Assembly: GCA_964629645.1 (NCBI GenBank)
Contig: CAZVSU010000107.1
Coordinates: forward strand, 1 to 6,589
Origin: JAAKFL01 sp964629645
GTDB taxonomy: Bacteria; Chlamydiota; Chlamydiia; Chlamydiales; SLFE01
Reading direction: 5' to 3'
Length of the DNA stretch: 6,589 nt
The position numbers and the translations under genes were made by a program. Positions 5,663-6,589 of this stretch are shown here, in pieces (the stretch's first letter is position 1; each line of letters starts with the position of its first letter). Under the pieces are notes generated by a model. That model was not told the DNA's origin. It did no database searches and worked only from the letters and a program-made list of their open reading frames with translations.

Positions 5663-6589
5663 GACGCTCATAGAAAAGGGATGCGATGTTTTGTTTCTCG
5701 GCAGCGGCTTAAGCGATACTCCTTATTTTGATCGGAGCCGATTTTCTTATCTCGACATTCCAAGCGCCACCATCGCGCTGAAACGGCCTCAGAAGGCCAC
5801 CGCAGCGCTGTTTCGCATTATGAAAGGAGTCGCAAAAAGCCGAGAGGCGCTCAAACGCTTCCGACCCGAGGTGGTGATAGGCTTTGGGAGCTTTCAGACG
5901 TTGCCGCCCCTTTTGGCCGCAAAGATGATGAGTGTCCCGATCCTTTTGCACGAAGCCAATGCCGTTCCCGGAAAAGTGAACCGTTTTTTTTCTCCTTATG
6001 CGGCCCTCACGGCGATCACGTTTCCCGAATCAAAACGTTACCTGAAGGGAAAGACAGCGCTCTGCGCATTTCCACGCCGCCCCTCTTTAAAAAGCCCCGC
6101 CCGTAACGAAGCGCTCGCCGCGTACGGCCTGTCCTTAGATCGTGTCACCCTCCTGATTTTTGGGGGCTCTCAAGGGGCGCAATTCCTCAACGAACTCATC
6201 TTAAAAGCACTGCCCGCCCTTTCTCACCTCCCGATTCAAGTGCTTCACTTCACGGGATCTTCTGCCGATCCCGATCGATTCCACCGGGCCTATCAGGCTC
6301 AGAAGATTCCCGCCGTCGTCAAACCGTTTGAATCGCATATGCCTTTCGCGTGGACCGCCGCCGACCTTGTGATCAGTCGGGCCGGGGCCGGGTCGATCGC
6401 AGAGCAAAAGGCCTTTGCCGTCCCGGGTATTTTGATTCCCTACCCTTATGCCGCCGACGACCACCAAACAAAAAATGCCCGATCGTTCATCAGAGAAACA
6501 GACGGGGCGGTCCTCTTTCAAGAAAAAACGCTGACATCGGAAATTTTAGCCAAAAAAATCGAAGAGCTCGTCACCGACGAAACCCTCCG
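5592..6589 (+). CDS. murG: UDP-GlcNAc:lipid I GlcNAc transferase (MurG), partial at 3' end
   Basis: MurG is the peripheral inner-membrane GT-B glycosyltransferase that adds GlcNAc from UDP-GlcNAc to lipid I, giving lipid II. The frame is open to the window edge, yielding 332 residues of an expected ~355-365, so only the extreme C-terminus is missing. The N-terminal lipid I domain has AGGSGGHLFPA (9-19), GFGSFQTLP (97-105) and HEANAVPG (120-127). The UDP-GlcNAc domain has GGSQGAQFLNE (191-201), SRAGAGSIAE (262-271) and DDHQTKNA (289-296). ATG 5592 has a weak GGA at 5581-5583, 8 nt upstream, and lies inside ftsW, so translation is probably coupled. Several loops depart from the E. coli pattern: GxGGYxS reads GFGSFQT, HEQN reads HEAN, and GNPVR reads AFPRR (159-163). 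The nucleotide-binding motifs are intact, so I expect an active enzyme. murC, often fused to ddl in Chlamydia, would be the expected next gene beyond the window. Confidence 0.95.
   Translation, partial: MKQKIVISAGGSGGHLFPAQALAETLIEKGCDVLFLGSGLSDTPYFDRSRFSYLDIPSATIALKRPQKATAALFRIMKGVAKSREALKRFRPEVVIGFGSFQTLPPLLAAKMMSVPILLHEANAVPGKVNRFFSPYAALTAITFPESKRYLKGKTALCAFPRRPSLKSPARNEALAAYGLSLDRVTLLIFGGSQGAQFLNELILKALPALSHLPIQVLHFTGSSADPDRFHRAYQAQKIPAVVKPFESHMPFAWTAADLVISRAGAGSIAEQKAFAVPGILIPYPYAADDHQTKNARSFIRETDGAVLFQEKTLTSEILAKKIEELVTDETL

Noticed and set aside
6201..6521. 106-codon open frame on the minus strand inside murG
   Set aside because: It is antisense to the intact MurG nucleotide-binding domain and has no recognisable motif.
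1..6589. A novel mobile, defence or biosynthetic system
   Set aside because: All six protein genes belong to the known cell-wall/division cluster. No transposase, integrase, CRISPR repeats, toxin-antitoxin pair or foreign-looking composition was seen.

Overview
The window holds a peptidoglycan-synthesis and cell-division (dcw-type) gene cluster on the plus strand: murF - mraY - murD - LysM/NlpD-like gene - ftsW - murG. A tRNA-Cys gene is transcribed divergently at the left edge. The insertion of a LysM protein between murD and ftsW, with murF heading the group and murE absent upstream, is the arrangement I know from Chlamydiota (in Chlamydia trachomatis: murF, mraY, murD, nlpD, ftsW, murG, then murC-ddl). 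The G+C content looks roughly balanced by eye and several proteins differ in length from the textbook versions. This suggests a non-Chlamydiaceae (environmental, Waddlia/Criblamydia/Parachlamydia-like) member of the phylum. That assignment is inference from gene order and recalled family features, not from a database search.

Layout: 3-74 (minus) is a complete tRNA-Cys(GCA) with a plausible sigma-70-type promoter at 89-117. The 91-bp divergent spacer (75-165) leads into murF. murF, mraY and murD are packed without gaps: a 4-nt overlap starting at a TTG codon, then a 2-nt gap. The only other real intergenic space is the AT-rich 82 bp at 3788-3869. It carries a perfect TATAAT, an imperfect 10-bp inverted repeat and a small palindrome at the murD stop. 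The LysM gene and ftsW then touch at TGATG, and ftsW runs 71 nt into murG. murG is cut by the right edge of the window.

How the genes work together: MurD adds D-Glu to UDP-MurNAc-Ala, and MurF adds the terminal D-Ala-D-Ala dipeptide. MraY transfers the finished phospho-MurNAc-pentapeptide to undecaprenyl phosphate (lipid I), and MurG adds GlcNAc (lipid II). FtsW polymerises lipid II at the division site, and the membrane-anchored LysM protein probably binds the resulting septal peptidoglycan. In Chlamydiota, which lack FtsZ, such a locus would supply the transient septal wall.

No mobile element, CRISPR array, phage gene or foreign-looking segment was found. The points worth a second look are changes within known families: a short MurF, an enlarged periplasmic loop in MraY, a LysM protein without peptidase domain, altered MurG motifs, the long ftsW/murG overlap, and the structured murD-LysM spacer.
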